This document shows positions 11,701 to 24,510 of a stretch of 64,000 nt of DNA, piece after piece. Both the position numbers and the translations under genes were made by a program. The DNA lies in the NCBI GenBank assembly GCA_963580285.1, contig CAUZLF010000736.1, forward strand, positions 1 through 64,000. The letters run 5' to 3'. Positions within the stretch are counted from its first letter, which is position 1, and each line of letters begins with the position of its first letter. This DNA comes from Lucinisca nassula. Its lineage: Eukaryota; Mollusca; Bivalvia; Lucinida; Lucinidae. The notes beneath the pieces are model-generated. The model had not been told where the DNA came from and made no database searches. It saw only the letters and a program-made list of their open reading frames with translations.

Positions 11701-14700
11701 TATTTTGTGGGTATAGGGACCGATAAGCGGGCAATACTCATAAATGTTTTCACGAAAATTCATTGGGGAAGTTTTGAGAAAATCGCGTCCCCGCATGTGC
11801 CATATATGACTAAGCGCGAGTCTACAGGTGGGGGTACTCAAGTTCGACGCTCCGGGGGCCATAGCCTGGGAGTTTTCAGAGTGACAATATTTTGTGGGTA
11901 TAATGTACCATAGATGGGCAATACACAGAAATGTTTTCAAAACAATTCATTGGGGAAGTTCCGAGCAAATCGCCTCATAATATATGCAATATCAGGCTAT
12001 AATTTGGGTGGGGTACCCTGGTTCGAGTCTCCGGGAGCGATAGCCTGTGAGTTTTCAGAGTAACCATATTTTGTGGGTATAGGGACCGATAAGCGGGCAA
12101 TACTCAGAAATGTTTTCACGAAAATTCATTGGGGAAGTTTCGAGAAAATCGCATCCCCGCATGTGCCATATAAGACTAAGCGCAAGTCTACAGAAGGGGG
12201 TACCCAAGTTCGACGCTCCGGGGGCCATAGCCTGGGAGTTTTCAGAGTGACCATATTTTGTGGGTATAATGTACCATAGACGGGCAATACACAGAAATGT
12301 TTTCAAAAAAATTCATTGGAGAAGTTCCGAGCAAATCGCCTCACAATATATGCAATATCAAGCTATATTTTGGGTGGGGTACCCTGGTTCGAGTCTCCGG
12401 GAGCCATAGCCTGGGAAATTACAGAGTGACCATATTTTATGGATATAGCGACCGATAAGCGGGCAATACTCAGAAATGTTTTCATGAAAATTCATTTGGG
12501 AAGTTTTGAGAAAATCGCGTCCCCGCATGTACCATATATGACTAAGTGCGAGTCTAAAGGTGGGCGTACCCAAGTTCGACGCTCCCGGGGCCATAGCCTG
12601 GGAGTTTTCAGAGTGACCATATTTTGTGGGTATAATGTACCATAGAAGGGCAATACACAGAAATGTTTTCAAAAAAAATCATTGGGGAAGTTCCGAGAAA
12701 ATCGCCTCAAAATATGTATGCAATATCAGGCTATATTTTGGGTGGGGTACCCTGGTTCGAGTCTCCGGGAGCCATAGCCTGGGAGTTTTCAGAGTGACCA
12801 TATTTTGTGGGTATAGGGACCGATAAGCGGGCAATACTCAGAAATGATTTCACGAAAATTCATTGGGGAAGTTTTAAGAAAAACCCGTCCCGCATGTGCC
12901 ATATATGACTAAGCGCGAGTCTACAGGTGGGCGAACCAAGTTCGACGCTCCGGGGACCATAGCCTGGGAGTTTTCAGAGTGACCATATTTTGTGGGTATA
13001 ATGTACCATAGACGGGCAATACACAGAAATGTTTTCAAAAAAATTCATTGGGGAAGTTCCGAGCAAATCGCCTCACATTATGCAATATCAGGCTATATTT
13101 TGTGTGGGGTATCCTGGTTCGAGTCTCCGGGATCCATAGCCTGGGAGTTTTCAGAGTGACCATATTTTGTGGGTATAGGGACCGATAAGCGGGCAATACT
13201 CAGAAATGTTTTCACGAAAATTCATTTGGGAAGTTTTGAGAAAATCGCGTCCCCGCATGTGCCATATATGACTAATCGCGAGTCTACAGGTGGGGATACC
13301 CAAGTTCGACGCTCCGGGGGCCATAGCCTGGGAGTGTTCAGAGTGACCATATTTTGTGGGTATAATGTATTCTAGACGGACAATACACAGAAATGTTTTC
13401 CAAAAAATTCATTGGGGACGTTCCGAGCAAATGGCCTCAAAATATATGCAATATCAGGCTATATTTTGGGTGGTGTACCCTGGTTCGAGTCTCGGGAGCC
13501 ATAGCCTGGGAGTTTTCAGAGTGACCATATTTTGTGGGTTTAGGTACCAATAAGCGGGCAATACTCAGAAATGTTTTCACGAAAATTCATTGGGGAAGTT
13601 TTGAGAAAATCGCGTCCCCGCATGTGCCATATATGACTAAGCGCGAGTCTAAAGGTGGGGTACCCAAGTTCGACGCTCCGGGGGGCATAGCCTGGGAGTT
13701 TTCAGAGTGACCATATTTTGTGGGTATAATGTACCATAGACGGGCAATACACAAAAATGTTTTCAAAACAATTCATTTGGGAAGTTCCGAACAAATCGCC
13801 TCACAATATATGCAATATCAGGCTATATTTTGGGTGTGGTACCCTGGTTCGAGTCTCCGGTAGCCAAAGCCTGGGAGATTTCAGAGTGACCATATTTTGT
13901 GAGTATAGGGACCGATTAGCGGGCAATACTCAGAAATGTTTTCACGAAAATTCATTGGGGAAGTTTTGAGAAAATCGCGTCCCCGCATGTGCCATATATG
14001 ACTAAGCGCGAGTCTAAAGGTGGGGTACCCAAGTTCGACGCTCCGGGGGCCATAGCCTGGGAGATTTCAGAGTGACCATATTTTGTGGGTATAATGTACC
14101 ATAGACGGGCAATACACAAAAATGTTTTCAAAACAATTCATTGGGGAAGTTCCGAGCAAATCGCCTCACAATATATGCAATATCAGGCTATATTTTGGAT
14201 GGGGTACCCTGGTTCGAGTCTCCGGTAGCCATAGCCTCTGAGCTTTCAGAGTTACCATATTTTGTGGGTATAGGGACCGATAAGCGGGCAATACTCAGAA
14301 ATGTTTTCACGAAAATTCATTGGGGAAGTTTCGAGAAAATCGCATCCCCGCATATGCCATATAAGACTTAGCGCGAGTCTACAGAAGGGGGTACCCAAGT
14401 TCGACGCTCCGGGGGCCATAGCCTGGGAGTGTTCAGAGTGACCATATTTTGTGGGTATAATGTACCATAGACGGGCAATACACAGAAATGTTTTCAAAAA
14501 AATTCATTGGAGAAGTTCCGAGCAATTCGCCTCACAATATATGCAATATCAAGCTATATTTTGGTTGGGGTACCCTGGTTCGAGTCTCTGGGAGCCATAG
14601 CCTGGGAAACTTTCAGAGTGACCATATTTTGTGGGTATAGCGACCGATAAGCGGGCAATACTCAGAAATGTTTTCATGAAAATTCATTTGGGAAGTTTTG

Positions 14701-15534
14701 AGAAAATCGCGTCCCCGCATGTGCCATATATGACTAAGTGTGAGTCTAAAGGTGGGCGTACCAAAGATCGACGCTCCAGGGGCCATAGCCTAGGAGTTTT
14801 CAGAGTGACCATATTTTGTGGGTATAATGCACCATAGACGGGCAATACACAGAAATGTTTTCAAAAAAATTCATTGGGGAAGTTCCGAACAAATCGCCTC
14901 ACAATATATGCAATATCAGGCTATATTTTGGGTTGGTTACCCTGGTTCGAGTCTCCGGGAGCCATAGCCTGGGAGTTTTCAGAGTGACCATATTTTGTGG
15001 GTATAATGAAACTTAGATGGGCAATACACAGACATGTTTTCAAAAAAATTTATTTGGGAAGTTCGTAGCAAATCGCCTCATAATATATGCAATATCAGGC
15101 TATATTTTGGGTGGGGTACCATGGTTCGAGTCTCCGGGAGCCATAGCCTGGGAGTTTCAGAGTGACCATATTTTGTGGGTATAGGGACCGATAAGCGGGC
15201 AATACTCAGAAATGTTTTCACGAAAATTCATTGGGGAAGTTTCGAGAAAATCGCGTCCCCGCATGTGCCATATAAGACTAAGCGCGAGTCTGCAGAAGGG
15301 GTTACCAAAGCTCGACGCTCCGGGGGCCATAGCCTGGGAGTTTTCAGAGTGACCATATTTTGTGGGTATAATGTACCATAGACGGGCAATACACAGAAAT
15401 GTTTTCAAAATAATTCATTGGGGAAGTTCCGAGCAAATCGCCTCACAATATATGCAATACCAGGCTATATTTTGGGTGGGGTACCCTGGTTCGAGTCTCC
15501 GGTAGCCATAGCCTGGGAGTTTTCAGAGTGACCA
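8779..15534 (+). repeat. Irregular dimer segment of the left array
   Basis: About 18 dimers with individual substitutions and small deletions and no clean tandem higher-order period. Partial duplications are visible. Around 10,250-10,810 and 12,810-13,370 are related at an offset of 2,557 bp (seven dimers), sharing gaaatgatttcacg, tttgtgtggggtatcc and a tggggatac B variant. 12,430-12,640 and 14,622-14,830 share a ttcatgaaaattcattt B variant. The segment at about 14,265-14,500 carries the same gcatccccgcatatg stretch used as the SINE target further right. An A-A junction lies at about 14,992. Confidence 0.7.
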
Positions 15535-16383
15535 TATTTTGTGGGTATAGGGACCGATAAGCGGGCAATACTCAGAAATGTTTTCACGACATTTCATTGG
15601 GGAAGTTTTGAGAAAATCGCGTCCCCGCATGTGCCATATATGACTAAGCGCGAGTCTACAGGTGGGGGTACACAAGTTCGACGCTCCGGCGGACATAGCC
15701 TGGGAGTTTTCAGAGTGACCATATTTGGTGGGTATAATGTACCATAGACGGGCAATACACAGAAATGTTTTCAAAAAAAAATCATTGTGGAAGTTCCGAG
15801 CAAATCGCCTCACAATATATGCAATATCAGGCTATATTTTGTGTGGGGTATCCTGGTTCGAGTCTCCGGGAGCCATAGCCTGGGAGTTTTCAGAGTGACC
15901 ATATTTTGTGGGTATAGGGACCGATAAGCAATATATGCAATACCAGGCTATATTTTGGGTGGGGTACCCTGGTTCGAGTCTCCGGGAGCCATAGCCTGGG
16001 AGTTTTCAGAGTGACCATATTTTGTGGGTATAGGGACCGATAAGCGGGTAATACTCAGAAATGTTTTCACGAAATTTCATTGAGGAAGTTTTGAGAAAAT
16101 CGCGTCCCCGCATGTGCCATATATGACTAAGCGCGAGTCTACAGGTGGGGGTACCCAAGTTCGACGCTCCGGGGGCCATAGCCTGGGAGTTTTCAGAGTG
16201 ACCATAATTCGTAGGTATAATGTATCATAGACTGGCAATACACAGAAATGTTTTCACAAAAATTCATTGGGGAAGTTCCGAGCAAATCGCCTCACAATAT
16301 ATGCAATATCAGGCTATATTTTGGGTGGGGTACCATGGTTCGAGTCTCCGGGAGCCATAGCCTGGGAGTTTTCAGAGTGACCA
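15535..16383 (+). repeat. 849-bp higher-order unit, copy 1
   Basis: Contains B, A, a short B/A hybrid, and a further A-type and B-type unit. It is followed immediately by a near-identical copy at 16,384-17,232. The length equals two dimers plus a ~117-bp hybrid. Closely related blocks reappear inside the 6.99-kb duplication near 24,511, 26,815 and 33,805. Confidence 0.85.
15905..16021 (+). repeat. Short B/A hybrid subunit (about 117 bp)
   Basis: The first ~25 bp of a B subunit (…tatagggaccgataagc) join directly to the second half of an A subunit (aatatatgcaatacc…), deleting about 65 bp. The identical join is found near 15,929, 16,779, 24,905, 27,209, 31,895 and 34,199. A single event that was then copied with its surroundings explains all six. 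Confidence 0.9.
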
Positions 16384-17232
16384 TATTTTGTGGGTATAGG
16401 GACCGATAAGCGGGCAATACTCAGAAATGTTTTCACGAGATTTCATTGGGGAAGTTTTGAGAAAATCGCGTCCCCGCATGTGCCATATATGACTAAGCGC
16501 GAGTCTACAGGTGGGGGTACACAAGTTCGACGCTCCGGCGGACATAGCCTGGGAGTTTTCAGAGTGACCATATTTGGTGGGTATAATGTACCATAGACGG
16601 GCAATACACAGATATGTTTTCAAAAAAAAATCATTGTGCAAGTTCCGAGCAAATCGCCTCACAATATATGCAATATCAGGCTATATTTTGTGTGGGGTAT
16701 CCTGGTTCGAGTCTCCGGGAGCCATAGCCTGGGAGTTTTCAGAGTGACCATATTTTGTGGGTATAGGGACCGATAAGCAATATATGCAATACCAGGCTAT
16801 ATTTTGGGTGGGGTACCCTGGTTCGAGTCTCCGGGAGCCATAGCCTGGGAGTTTTCAGAGTGACCATATTTTTTGGGTATAGGGACCGATAAGCGGGTAA
16901 TACTCAGAAATGTTTTCACGAAATTTCATTGAGGAAGTTTTGAGAAAATCGCGTCCCCGCATGTGCCATATATGACTAAGCGCGAGTCTACAGGTGGGGG
17001 TACCCAAGTTCGACGCTCCGGGGGCCATAGCCTGGGAGTTTTCAGAGTGACCATAATTCGTAGGTATAATGTATCATAGACTGGCAATACACAGAAATGT
17101 TTTCACAAAAATTCATTGGGGAAGTTCCGAGCAAATCGCCTCACAATATATGCAATATCAGGCTATATTTTGGGTGGGGTACCATGGTTCGAGTCTCCGG
17201 GAGCCATAGCCTGGGAGTTTTCAGAGTGACCA
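16384..17232 (+). repeat. 849-bp higher-order unit, copy 2
   Basis: Tandem copy of 15,535-16,383. It shares the ttcacga-atttcattgg B variant, the accataattcgtaggtata A variant and the short hybrid subunit. The following dimer at 17,233 resembles the end of the block, so the duplication boundary is clear to within one subunit. Confidence 0.85.
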
Positions 17233-19145
17233 TATTTTGTGGGTATAGGGACCGATAAGCGGGCAATACTCAGAAATGTTTTCACGAAACTTCATTGGGG
17301 AAGTTTTGAGAAAATCGCCTCCCCGCATGTGCCATATATGACTAAGCGCGAGTCTACAGGTTGGGGTACCCAAGTTCGACGCTCCGGGGGCCATAGCCTG
17401 GGAGTTTTCATAGTGACCATAATTCGTAGGTATAATGTATCATAGACTGGCAATACACAGAAATGTTTTCACAAAAAATCATTGGGGAAGTTCCGAGCTA
17501 ATCGCCTCACAGTATATGCATTATCAGGCTATATTTTGGGTGGGGTACCATGGTTCGAGTCTCCGGGAGCCATAGCCTGGGAGTTTTCAGAGTGACCATA
17601 TTTTGTGGGTATAGGGACCGATAAGCGGGCAATACTCAGAAATGTTTTCACGAAAATTCATTGGAGAAGTTTTGAGAAAATCGCGTCCCCGCATGTGCCT
17701 TATATGACTCAGCGCGAGTCTACAGGTGGGGGTACCCAAGTTCGACGCTCCGGGGGCCATAGCCTGGGAGTTTTCAGAGTGACCATATTTTGTGGGTATA
17801 ATGTACCATAGACGGGCAATACACAGAAATGTTTTCAAAAAAATTCATTGTGGAAGTTCCGAGCAAATCGCCTCACAATATATGCAATATCAGGCTATAT
17901 TTTGGATGGTGTACCCTGGTTCGAGTCTCCGGGAGCCATAGCCTGGGAGTTTTCAGAGTGACCATATTTTGTGGGTATAGGGACCGATCAGCGGGCAATA
18001 CTCAGAAATGTTTTCACGAAAATTCATTGGGGAAGTTTTGAGAAAATCGCGTCCCCGCATGTGCCTTATATGTCTAAGCGCGAGTCAACAGGTGGGGGTA
18101 CCCAAGTTCGACGCTCCGGGGGCCATAGCCTGGGAGATTTCAGAGTGACCATAATTCGTAGGTATAATGTACCATAGACTGGCAATACACAGAAATGTTT
18201 TCACAAAAATTCATTGGGGAAGTTCCGAGCAAATCGCCTCACAATATATGCAATATCAGGCTATATTTTGGGTGGGGTACCATGGTTCGAGTCTCCGGGA
18301 GCCATAGCCTGGGAGATTTCAGAGTGACCATGTTTTGTGAGTATAGGGACCGATAAGCGGGCAATACTCAGAAATGTTTTCACGAAAATTCATTGTGGAA
18401 GTTTTGAGAAAATCGCGTCCCCGCATGTGCCATATATGACTAAGCGCGAGTCTACAGGTGGGGTACCTAAGTTCGACGCTCCGGGGCCCATAGCCTGGGA
18501 GATTTCAGAGTGACCATATTTAATGGGTATAATGTACCATAGACGGGCAATACACAGAAATGTTTTCAAAAAAATTCATTTGGGAAGTTCCGAGCAAATC
18601 GCCTCACAATATATGCAATATCAGGCTATATTTTGGATGGGGTACCCTGGTTCGAGTCTCCGGTAGCCATCGCCTGGGAGATTTCAGAGTGACAATATTT
18701 TGTGGGTTTAGGGAGCGATAAGCGGGCAATACTCAGAAATGTTTTCACGAAAATTCATTGGGGAAGTTTTGAGAAAATCGCGTCCCCGCATGTGCCATAT
18801 ATGACTAAGCGCGAGTCTACAGGTGGGGGTACCCAAGTTCGACGCTCCGGAGGCCATAGCCTGGGAGTTTTCAGAGTGACCATATTTTGTGGTTATAATG
18901 TACCATAGATGGGCAATACACAGAAATGTTTTCAAAACAATTCATTGGGGAAGTCCCGAGCAAATCGCCTCATAATATATGCAATATCAGGCTATATTTT
19001 GGGTGGGGTACCCTGGTTCGAGTCACCGGGAGCCATAGCCTGTGAGTTTTCAGAGTGACCATATTTTGTGAGTATAGGGACCGATAAGCGGGCAATACTC
19101 AGAAATGTTTTCACGAAAATTCATCGGGGAAGTTTCGAGAAAATC

Positions 19146-19160
19146 GCATCCCCGCATATG
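19146..19160 (+). repeat. Target-site duplication, left copy
   Basis: gcatccccgcatatg, identical to 19,471-19,485. It is part of a normal B subunit, which occurs uninterrupted at 21,301, 23,131, 28,293 and 30,123. Confidence 0.95.
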
Positions 19161-19470
19161 TAGCCCCCGCCCATAGGGGCTTGAAGAAATATATGGGCTG
19201 CATGATGCTTCCACGCAGAGCTGAATCCGGCCCGCACACTAGTACTGGTAAACCGCTTAGAGGATCTAAGCCTGTCCAGGAACCGCGGTGCGAGGTGGAC
19301 CGTCCATGCTAATAAACCCTATTGGTTTCATTGGGCGATAGGGCTTGAGATGTCATTTCATCTCAATGTCGGGTAAAAGTCCCACAAAATTGGAAGCAAC
19401 GTCTCCAAAATGACCTTTACAGTGTTGACGGGGACGTTAAACCTCAAATCAAACAAAAACAAACAAAAAA
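19161..19470 (+). mobile_element. SINE-like retroelement, 310 bp
   Basis: A 310-bp insert unrelated to the satellite and flanked by a perfect 15-bp direct repeat. It ends in an A/C-rich tail (aaacaaaaacaaacaaaaaa, 19,451-19,470). Size, tail and target duplication are those of a SINE mobilised by LINE machinery. Internal features are a foldback agcccc/ggggct at the 5' end, an 8-bp stem ttgagatg/catctcaa around 19,347-19,368, and a degenerate Pol III B-box-like stretch (ggatctaagcc, 19,262-19,272). That stretch lies further in than usual for a tRNA-derived head, and I do not see a convincing A box, so the head class is unresolved. The gacggggacgttaaacctc motif near the tail resembles SINE ends I associate with molluscs. 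No coding capacity. It could alternatively be the 3' fragment of a LINE, but the short length and clean 5' end favour a SINE. Confidence 0.85.
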
Positions 19471-19485
19471 GCATCCCCGCATATG
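19471..19485 (+). repeat. Target-site duplication, right copy
   Basis: gcatccccgcatatg, identical to 19,146-19,160, immediately after the A-rich tail. The interrupted B subunit resumes here without loss of sequence. Confidence 0.95.
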
Positions 19486-20851
19486 CCATATAAGACTAAG
19501 CGCGAGTCTACAGAAGGGGGTACCCAAGTTCGACGCTCCGGGGGCCATAGCCTGGGAGTGTTCAGAGTGACCATATTTTGTGGCTATAATGTACCATAGA
19601 CGGGCAATACACAGAAATGTTTTCAAAAAAATTCATTGGAGAAGTTCCGAGCAAATCGCCTCACAATATATGCAATATCAAGCTATATTTTGGGTGGGGT
19701 ACCCTGGTTCGAGTGTCCGGGAGCCATAGCCTGGGAAAATTCAGAGTGACCATATTTTGTGGGTATAGCGACCGATAAGCGGGCAATACTCAGAAATGTT
19801 TTCATGAAAATTCATTGGGAAAGTTTTGAGAAAATCGCGTCCCCGCATGTGCCATATATGACTAAGTGTGAGTCTAAAGGTGGGCGTACCAAAGTTCGAC
19901 GCTCCAGGGGCCATAGCCTAGGAGTTTTCAGAGTGACCATATTTTGTGGGTATAATGCACCATAAACGGGCAATACACAGAAATGTTTTCAAAAAAATTC
20001 ATTCGGGAAGTTCCGAACAAATCGCCTCACAATATATGCAATATCAGGCTATATTTTGGGTTGGTTACCCTGGTTCGAATCTCCGGGAGCCATAGCCTGG
20101 GAGTTTTCAGAGTGACCATATTTTGTGGGTATAGGGACCGATAAGCGGGCAATACTCAGAAATGTTTTCACGAAAATTCATTGGGGACGTTTTGAGAAAA
20201 TCGCGTCCCCGCATGTGCCATATATGACTAAGCGCGAGTCTACAGGTGGGGGTACCCAAGTTCGACGCTCCGGTGGCCATAGCCTGGGAGTTTTCAGAGT
20301 GACCATATTTTGTGGGTATAATGAACCTTAGATGGGCAATACACAGAAATGTTTTCAAAAAAATTTATTCGGGAAGTTCCGAGCAAATCGCCTCATTATA
20401 TATGCAATATCAGGCTATATTTTGGGTGGGGTACCCTGGTTCGAGTCTCCGGTAGCCATAGCCTGGGAGTTTTCAGAGTGACCATATTCTGTGGGTATAG
20501 GGACCGATAAGCTGGCAATACTCAGAAATGTTTTCACGAAAATTCATTGGGGAAGTTTCGAGAAAATCGCGTCCCCGCATGTGCCATATATGACTAAGCG
20601 CGAGTCTGCAGAAGGGGTTACCCAAGCTCGACACTCCGGGGGCCATAGCCTGGGAGTTTTCAGAGTGACCATATTTTGTGGGTATAATGTACTATAGACG
20701 GGCAATACACAGAAATGTTTTCAAAATAATTCATTGGGGAAGTTCCGAGCAAATCGCCTCACAATATATGCAATACCAGGCTATATTTTGGGTGGGGTAC
20801 CCTGGTTCGAGTCTCCGGGAGCCATAGCTTGGGAGTTTTCAGAGTGACCAT

Positions 20852-21038
20852 ATTTTGTGGGTATAGGGACCGATAAGCGGGCAATACTCAGAAATGTTTT
20901 CACGAAAATTCATTGGGGAAGTTTTGAGAAAATCGCGTCCCCGCATGTGCCATATATGACTAAGCGCGAGTCTACAGGTGGGGGTACCCAAGTTCGACGC
21001 TCCGGAGGCCATAGCCTGGGAGTTTTCAGAGTGACCAT
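20852..21038 (+). repeat. Representative B subunit (187 bp)
   Basis: Chosen as a clean full-length B unit. In order it has attttgtgggtataggg, ccgataagcgggcaatactc, ttcacgaaaattcattgggg, the B-specific middle (gtccccgcatgtgccatata, then tgactaagcgcgagtctac), gggggtacccaagttcgacg and the shared end ccatagcctgggagttttc. The first ~90 and last ~65 bp match subunit A closely and the middle does not, so A and B probably descend from one monomer. Confidence 0.9.
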
Positions 21039-21217
21039 ATTTTGTGGGTATAATGTACCATAGATGGGCAATACACAGAAATGTTTTCAAAACAATTCAT
21101 TGGGGAAGTCCCGAGCAAATCGCCTCATAATATATGCAATATCAGGCTATATTTTGGGTGGGGTACCCTGGTTCGAGTCACCGGGAGCCATAGCCTGTGA
21201 GTTTTCAGAGTGACCAT
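21039..21217 (+). repeat. Representative A subunit (179 bp)
   Basis: Clean full-length A unit. In order it has attttgtgggtataatgtac, gggcaatacacagaaatg, an A-tract before ttcattgggg, the A-specific middle (cgcctca, atatatgcaatatcaggc), ggggtaccctggttcgagtc and the shared end ccatagcctg. With the preceding B it gives exactly 366 bp. Confidence 0.9.
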
Positions 21218-22681
21218 ATTTTGTGAGTATAGGGACCGATAAGCGGGCAATACTCAGAAATGTTTTCACGAAAATTCATCGGGGAAGTTTCGAGAAAATC
21301 GCATCCCCGCATATGCCATATAAGACTAAGCGCGAGTCTACAGAAGGGGGTACCCAAGTTCGACGCTCCGGGGGCCATAGCCTGGGAGTGTTCAGAGTGA
21401 CCATATTTTGTGGGTATAATGTACCATAGACGGGCAATACACAGAAATGTTTTCAAAAAAATTCATTGGAGAAGTTCCGAGCAAATCGCCTCACAATATA
21501 TGCAATATCAAGCTATATTTTGGGTGGGGTACCCTGGTTCGAGTGTCCGGGAGCCATAGCCTGGGAAAATTCAGAGTGACCATATTTTGTGGGTATAGCG
21601 ACCGATAAGCGGGCAATACTCAGAAATGTTTTCATGAAAATTCATTGGGAAAGTTTTGAGAAAATCGCGTCCCCGCATGTGCCATATATGACTAAGTGTG
21701 AGTCTAAAGGTGGGCGTACCAAAGTTCGACGCTCCAGGGGCCATAGCCTAGGAGTTTTCAGAGTGACCATATTTTGTGGGTATAATACACCATAGACGGG
21801 CAATACACAGAAATGTTTTCAAAAAAATTCATTCGGGAAGTTCCGAACAAATCGCCTCACAATATATGCAATATCAGGCTATATTTTGGGTTGGTTACCC
21901 TGGTTCGAATCTCCGGGAGCCATAGCCTGGGAGTTTTCAGAGTGACCATATTTTGTGGGTATAGGGACCGATAAGCGGGCAATACTCAGAAATGTTTTCA
22001 CGAAAATTCATTGGGGACGTTTTGAGAAAATCGCGTCCCCGCATGTGCCATATATGACTAAGCGCGAGTCTACAGGTGGGGGTACCCAAGTTCGACGCTC
22101 CGGTGGCCATAGCCTGGGAGTTTTCAGAGTGACCATATTTTGTGGGTATAATGAACCTTAGATGGGCAATACACAGAAATGTTTTCAAAAAAATTTATTC
22201 GGGAAGTTCCGAGCAAATCGCCTCATTATATATGCAATATCAGGCTATATTTTGGGTGGGGTACCCTGGTTCGAGTCTCCGGTAGCCATAGCCTGGGAGT
22301 TTTCAGAGTGACCATATTTTGTGGGTATAGGGACCGATAAGCTGGCAATACTCAGAAATGTTTTCACGAAAATTCATTGGGGAAGTTTCGAGAAAATCGC
22401 GTCCCCGCATGTGCCATATATGACTAAGCGCGAGTCTGCAGAAGGGGTTACCCAAGCTCGACACTCCGGGGGCCATAGCCTGGGAGTTTTCAGAGTGACC
22501 ATATTTTGTGGGTATAATGTACTATAGACGGGCAATACACAGAAATGTTTTCAAAATAATTCATTGGGGAAGTTCCGAGCAAATCGCCTCACAATATATG
22601 CAATACCAGGCTATATTTTGGGTGGGGTACCCTGGTTCGAGTCTCCGGGAGCCATAGCTTGGGAGTTTTCAGAGTGACCAT

Positions 22682-24510
22682 ATTTTGTGGATATAGGGAC
22701 CGATAAGCGGGCAATACTCAGAAATGTTTTCACGAAAATTCATTGGGGAAGTTTTGAGAAAATCGCGTCCCCGCATGTGCCATATATGACTAAGCGCGAG
22801 TCTACAGGTGGGGGTACCCAAGTTCGACGCTCCGGAGGCCATAGCCTGGGAGTTTTCAGAGTGACCATATTTTGTGGGTATAATGTACCATAGATGGGCA
22901 ATACACAGAAATGTTTTCAAAACAATTCATTGGGGAAGTCCCGAGCAAATCGCCTCATAATATATGCAATATCAGGCTATATTTTGGGTGGGGTACCCTG
23001 GTTCGAGTCACCGGGAGCCATAGCCTGTGAGTTTTCAGAGTGACCATATTTTGTGAGTATAGGGACCGATAAGCGGGCAATACTCAGAAATGTTTTCACG
23101 AAAATTCATCGGGGGAGTTACGAGAAAATCGCATCCCCGCATATGCCATATAAGACTAAGCGCGAGTCTACAGAAGGGAGTACCCAAGTTCGAAGCTCCG
23201 GGGGCCATAGCCTGGGAGTGTTCAGAGTGACCATATTTTGTGGGTATAATGTACCATAGACGGGCAATACACAGAAATGTTTTCAAAAAAATTCATTGGA
23301 GAAGTTCCGAGCAAATCGCCTCACAATATATGCAATATCAAGCTATATTTTGGGTGGGGTACCCTGGTTCGAGTGTCCGGGAGCCATAGCCTGGGAAAAT
23401 TCAGAGTGACCATATTTTGTGGGTATAGCGACCGATAAGCGGGCAATACTCAGAAATGTTTTCATGAAAATTCATTGGGAAAGTTTTGAGAAAATCGCGT
23501 CCCCGCATGTGCCATATATGACTAAGTGTGAGTCTAAAGGTGGGCGTACCAAAGTTCGACGCTCCAGGGGCCATAGCCTAGGAGTTTTCAGAGTGACCAT
23601 ATTTTGTGGGTATAATGCACCATAGACGGGCAATACACAGAAATGTTTTCAAAAAAATTCATTCGGGAAGTTCCGAACAAATCGCCTCACAATATATGCA
23701 ATATCAGGCTATATTTTGGGTTGGTTACCCTGGTTCGAATCTCCGGGAGCCATAGCCTGGGAGTTTTCAGAGTGACCATATTTTGTGGGTATAGGGACCG
23801 ATAAGCGGGCAATACTCAGAAATGTTTTCACGAAAATTCATTGGGGACGTTTTGAGAAAATCGCGTCCCCGCATGTGCCATATATGACTAAGCGCGAGTC
23901 TACAGGTGGGGGTACCCAAGTTCGACGCTCCGGGGGCCATAGCCTGGGAGTTTTCAGAGTGACCATATTTTGTGGGTATAATGAACCTTAGATGGGCAAT
24001 ACACAGAAATGTTTTCAAAAAAATTTATTCGGGAAGTTCCGAGCAAATCGCCTCATTATATATGCAATATCAGGCTATATTTTGGGTGGGGTACCCTGGT
24101 TCGAGTCTCCGGGAGCCATAGCCTGGGAGTTTTCAGAGTGACCATATTTTGTGGGTATAGGGACCGATAAGCTGGCAATACTCAGAAATGTTTTCACGAA
24201 AATTCATTGGGAAGTTTCGAGAAAATCGCGTCCCCGCATGTGCCATATAAGACTAAGCGCGAGTCTGCAGAAGGGGTTACCCAAGCTCGACACTCCGGGG
24301 GCCATAGCCTGGGAGTTTTCAGAGTGACCATATTTTGTGGGTATAATGTACTATAGACGGGCAATACACAGAAATGTTTTCAAAATAATTCATTGGCGAA
24401 GTTCCGAGCAAATCGCCTCACAATATATGCAATACCAGGCTATATTTTGGGTAGGGTACCCTGGTTCGAGTCTCCGGGTGCCATAGCTTGGGAGTTTTCA
24501 GAGTGACCAT
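22682..24510 (+). repeat. 1,830-bp five-dimer unit, copy 3
   Basis: Third tandem copy, one base shorter (a missing g in cattgggaagtttcgag near 24,210). It has private changes near 23,115-23,200 that also appear, mostly, at 30,107-30,190. This shows that this copy, not copy 2, was the source of the corresponding part of the later 6.99-kb duplicate. Confidence 0.9.

Larger units (their letters stand above)
18697..20851 (+). repeat. 1,830-bp five-dimer unit, copy 1 (interrupted by SINE)
   Basis: First of three tandem copies. The offset to copy 2 is 2,155 bp upstream of the SINE and 1,830 bp after it. The difference of 325 bp equals the 310-bp insert plus its 15-bp target duplication. Diagnostic variants in order are the gtcccgagcaaatcgcctcataat A copy (18,953), the gcatccccgcatatg B copy, the ttcatgaaaattcattggga B copy (19,801) and the ttggttaccctgg A copy (20,060). 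Confidence 0.9.
20852..22681 (+). repeat. 1,830-bp five-dimer unit, copy 2
   Basis: Uninterrupted copy with an intact empty SINE target at 21,301-21,315. It differs from copies 1 and 3 by only a handful of substitutions, which makes this tandem triplication much younger than the dimer array around it. Confidence 0.92.

Noticed and set aside
19161..19470. Insert as part of a protein-coding transposon
   Set aside because: It is only 310 bp, with no frame of useful length and no terminal inverted repeats. The A/C-rich tail and 15-bp target duplication fit a retroposed SINE instead.
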